This document shows, piece by piece, positions 7,030-7,326 of a stretch of 7,326 nt of DNA. Made by a program: the position numbers and the translations under genes. The notes below the pieces were generated by a model that did no database searches, was not told where the DNA came from, and was given only the letters and a program-made list of their open reading frames with translations. Numbering within the stretch: the stretch's first letter is position 1; each line of letters starts with the position of its first letter. Origin of the DNA: Promethearchaeota archaeon. Lineage in GTDB: Archaea > Asgardarchaeota > Lokiarchaeia > Sigynarchaeales > SOKP01. The DNA is taken from positions 1 through 7,326 of the forward strand of contig JAHLWV010000103.1 of assembly GCA_019057735.1 (NCBI GenBank). Reading direction: 5' to 3'.

Positions 7030-7140
7030 ATTAAATTAAAGTATTTATTACTTATTAGGCTTATTAGACTAAACTACTTGTTCGCTAGATTAAATTAAGT
7101 ACTTATTAGAACAAACTATTTACTTATTAGATTAAAGTAT
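7030..7140. repeat. Degenerate AT-rich repeat array with TACTT/AAGTA inverted pairs
   Basis: The ten-mer TACTTATTAG occurs exactly at 7049-7058, 7100-7109 and 7121-7130, with a shorter CTTATTAG at 7060-7067 and a divergent copy at 7075-7088. A second word, ATTAAATTAA(A)GTA, occurs at 7030-7043 and 7089-7101, and ATTAAAGTAT occurs at 7035-7044 and 7131-7140. Together they make rough units of 20-26 nt. Arms TACTT and AAGTA also pair within units: 7039-7053, 7075-7101, 7121-7139 and the palindrome AAGTACTT at 7098-7105. The array lies between the purA promoter and the LRR gene fragment, and its last unit forms the final codons of that fragment. It is too short and too variable to be a CRISPR array. 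Function is unknown: decayed duplication, terminator region or protein-binding sites are all possible. Confidence 0.6.
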
Positions 7141-7326
7141 GGCGCGTTCCCTTGCTTCCATGCTCGTTCGCGGACTTTCTTAAACTCGAGAAGTGATTGC
7201 TCTGGGATTTGAGTGTAATTCACATAGAGACTCTTTAAACTTGGCAATTTTTTAAGGGGTTCAATGTCATTAAAACGCTTTAATGTCGCACCCTAGTGTT
7301 CTTGAAGCAGGTGTAGTTGGAATATC
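7116..7326 (-). pseudogene. C-terminal end of a leucine-rich-repeat protein, with an in-frame TAG
   Basis: From 7292 to a TAG at 7116-7118 the - strand encodes 58 residues without any upstream start. It contains LRR-type spacing in FNDIEPLKKLPSLKSLYVNY, then QIPEQSLLEFKKVRERAW as a C-terminal cap, ending YFNLISK. The same frame continues upstream past a TAG at 7293-7295 into QLHLLQEH, which also fits an LRR strand, up to the window edge. The other frames upstream end in stops and look less like LRR. The simplest view is a decayed or disrupted LRR gene whose front part lies to the right. A sequencing error, or TAG read as an amino acid, are alternatives, but TAG serves as a normal stop here and in the DUF47 gene. 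LRR proteins bind other proteins; nothing more specific can be said. The last codons belong to the degenerate repeat array. Confidence 0.6.

Noticed and set aside
7030..7140. CRISPR array
   Set aside because: Repeats are about ten bases, vary in spacing and sequence, and have no unique spacers of constant length; no cas genes are present.
7293..7295. TAG read as pyrrolysine in the LRR fragment
   Set aside because: TAG also ends the DUF47 gene and the LRR fragment itself, so it works as a normal stop here; no pyl gene is in the window.

Overview
The window is AT-rich, gene-dense and free of RNA genes that I can see. It most likely comes from an archaeon, and an Asgard (Lokiarchaeia-like) lineage is my best guess. 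Reasons: promoters look like archaeal TATA boxes (one placed for a leaderless mRNA), gene ends carry bare T-tracts rather than bacterial hairpin terminators, adenylosuccinate synthetase has the GGNNAGHT motif form, and a TIR protein and a leucine-rich-repeat (LRR) fragment sit among housekeeping genes. The lineage is inference; no single feature proves it.

Left part (1-2019), accessory-looking: the possible 3' tail of a + strand gene; a 221-residue membrane protein of unknown family (-); a small reading frame (-) that looks like the remnant of a longer gene; and a + strand two-domain TIR protein whose first codons overlap that remnant in antisense. The TIR protein has an unrecognised N-terminal domain and a C-terminal TIR domain with an intact candidate NADase glutamate.

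Middle and right (2024-6950), all on the - strand. Read in transcription order: purA (adenylosuccinate synthetase, purine synthesis); a DUF47/PhoU-like protein followed 19 nt later by a PiT phosphate permease (a standard two-gene phosphate uptake unit); a class I SAM-dependent methyltransferase whose N-terminus seems to extend upstream without a normal start codon; and a cytosolic TraB/GumN/Tiki-like protein. The TraB-like gene converges on the TIR gene with only 4 nt between stop codons, and each gene has a T-tract just past its own stop.

Right edge (6951-7326): the likely purA promoter, then about 110 nt of degenerate AT-rich repeats built from TACTTATTAG and TACTT/AAGTA inverted pairs, then the C-terminal end of an LRR protein (-) that carries an in-frame TAG and is probably a decayed gene.

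The points most worth following are the TIR protein with its unknown sensor-like domain and its overlap with a gene remnant, the methyltransferase with an apparent non-AUG or lost start, and the repeat array joined to the broken LRR gene. I did not find a convincing complete new multi-gene system.
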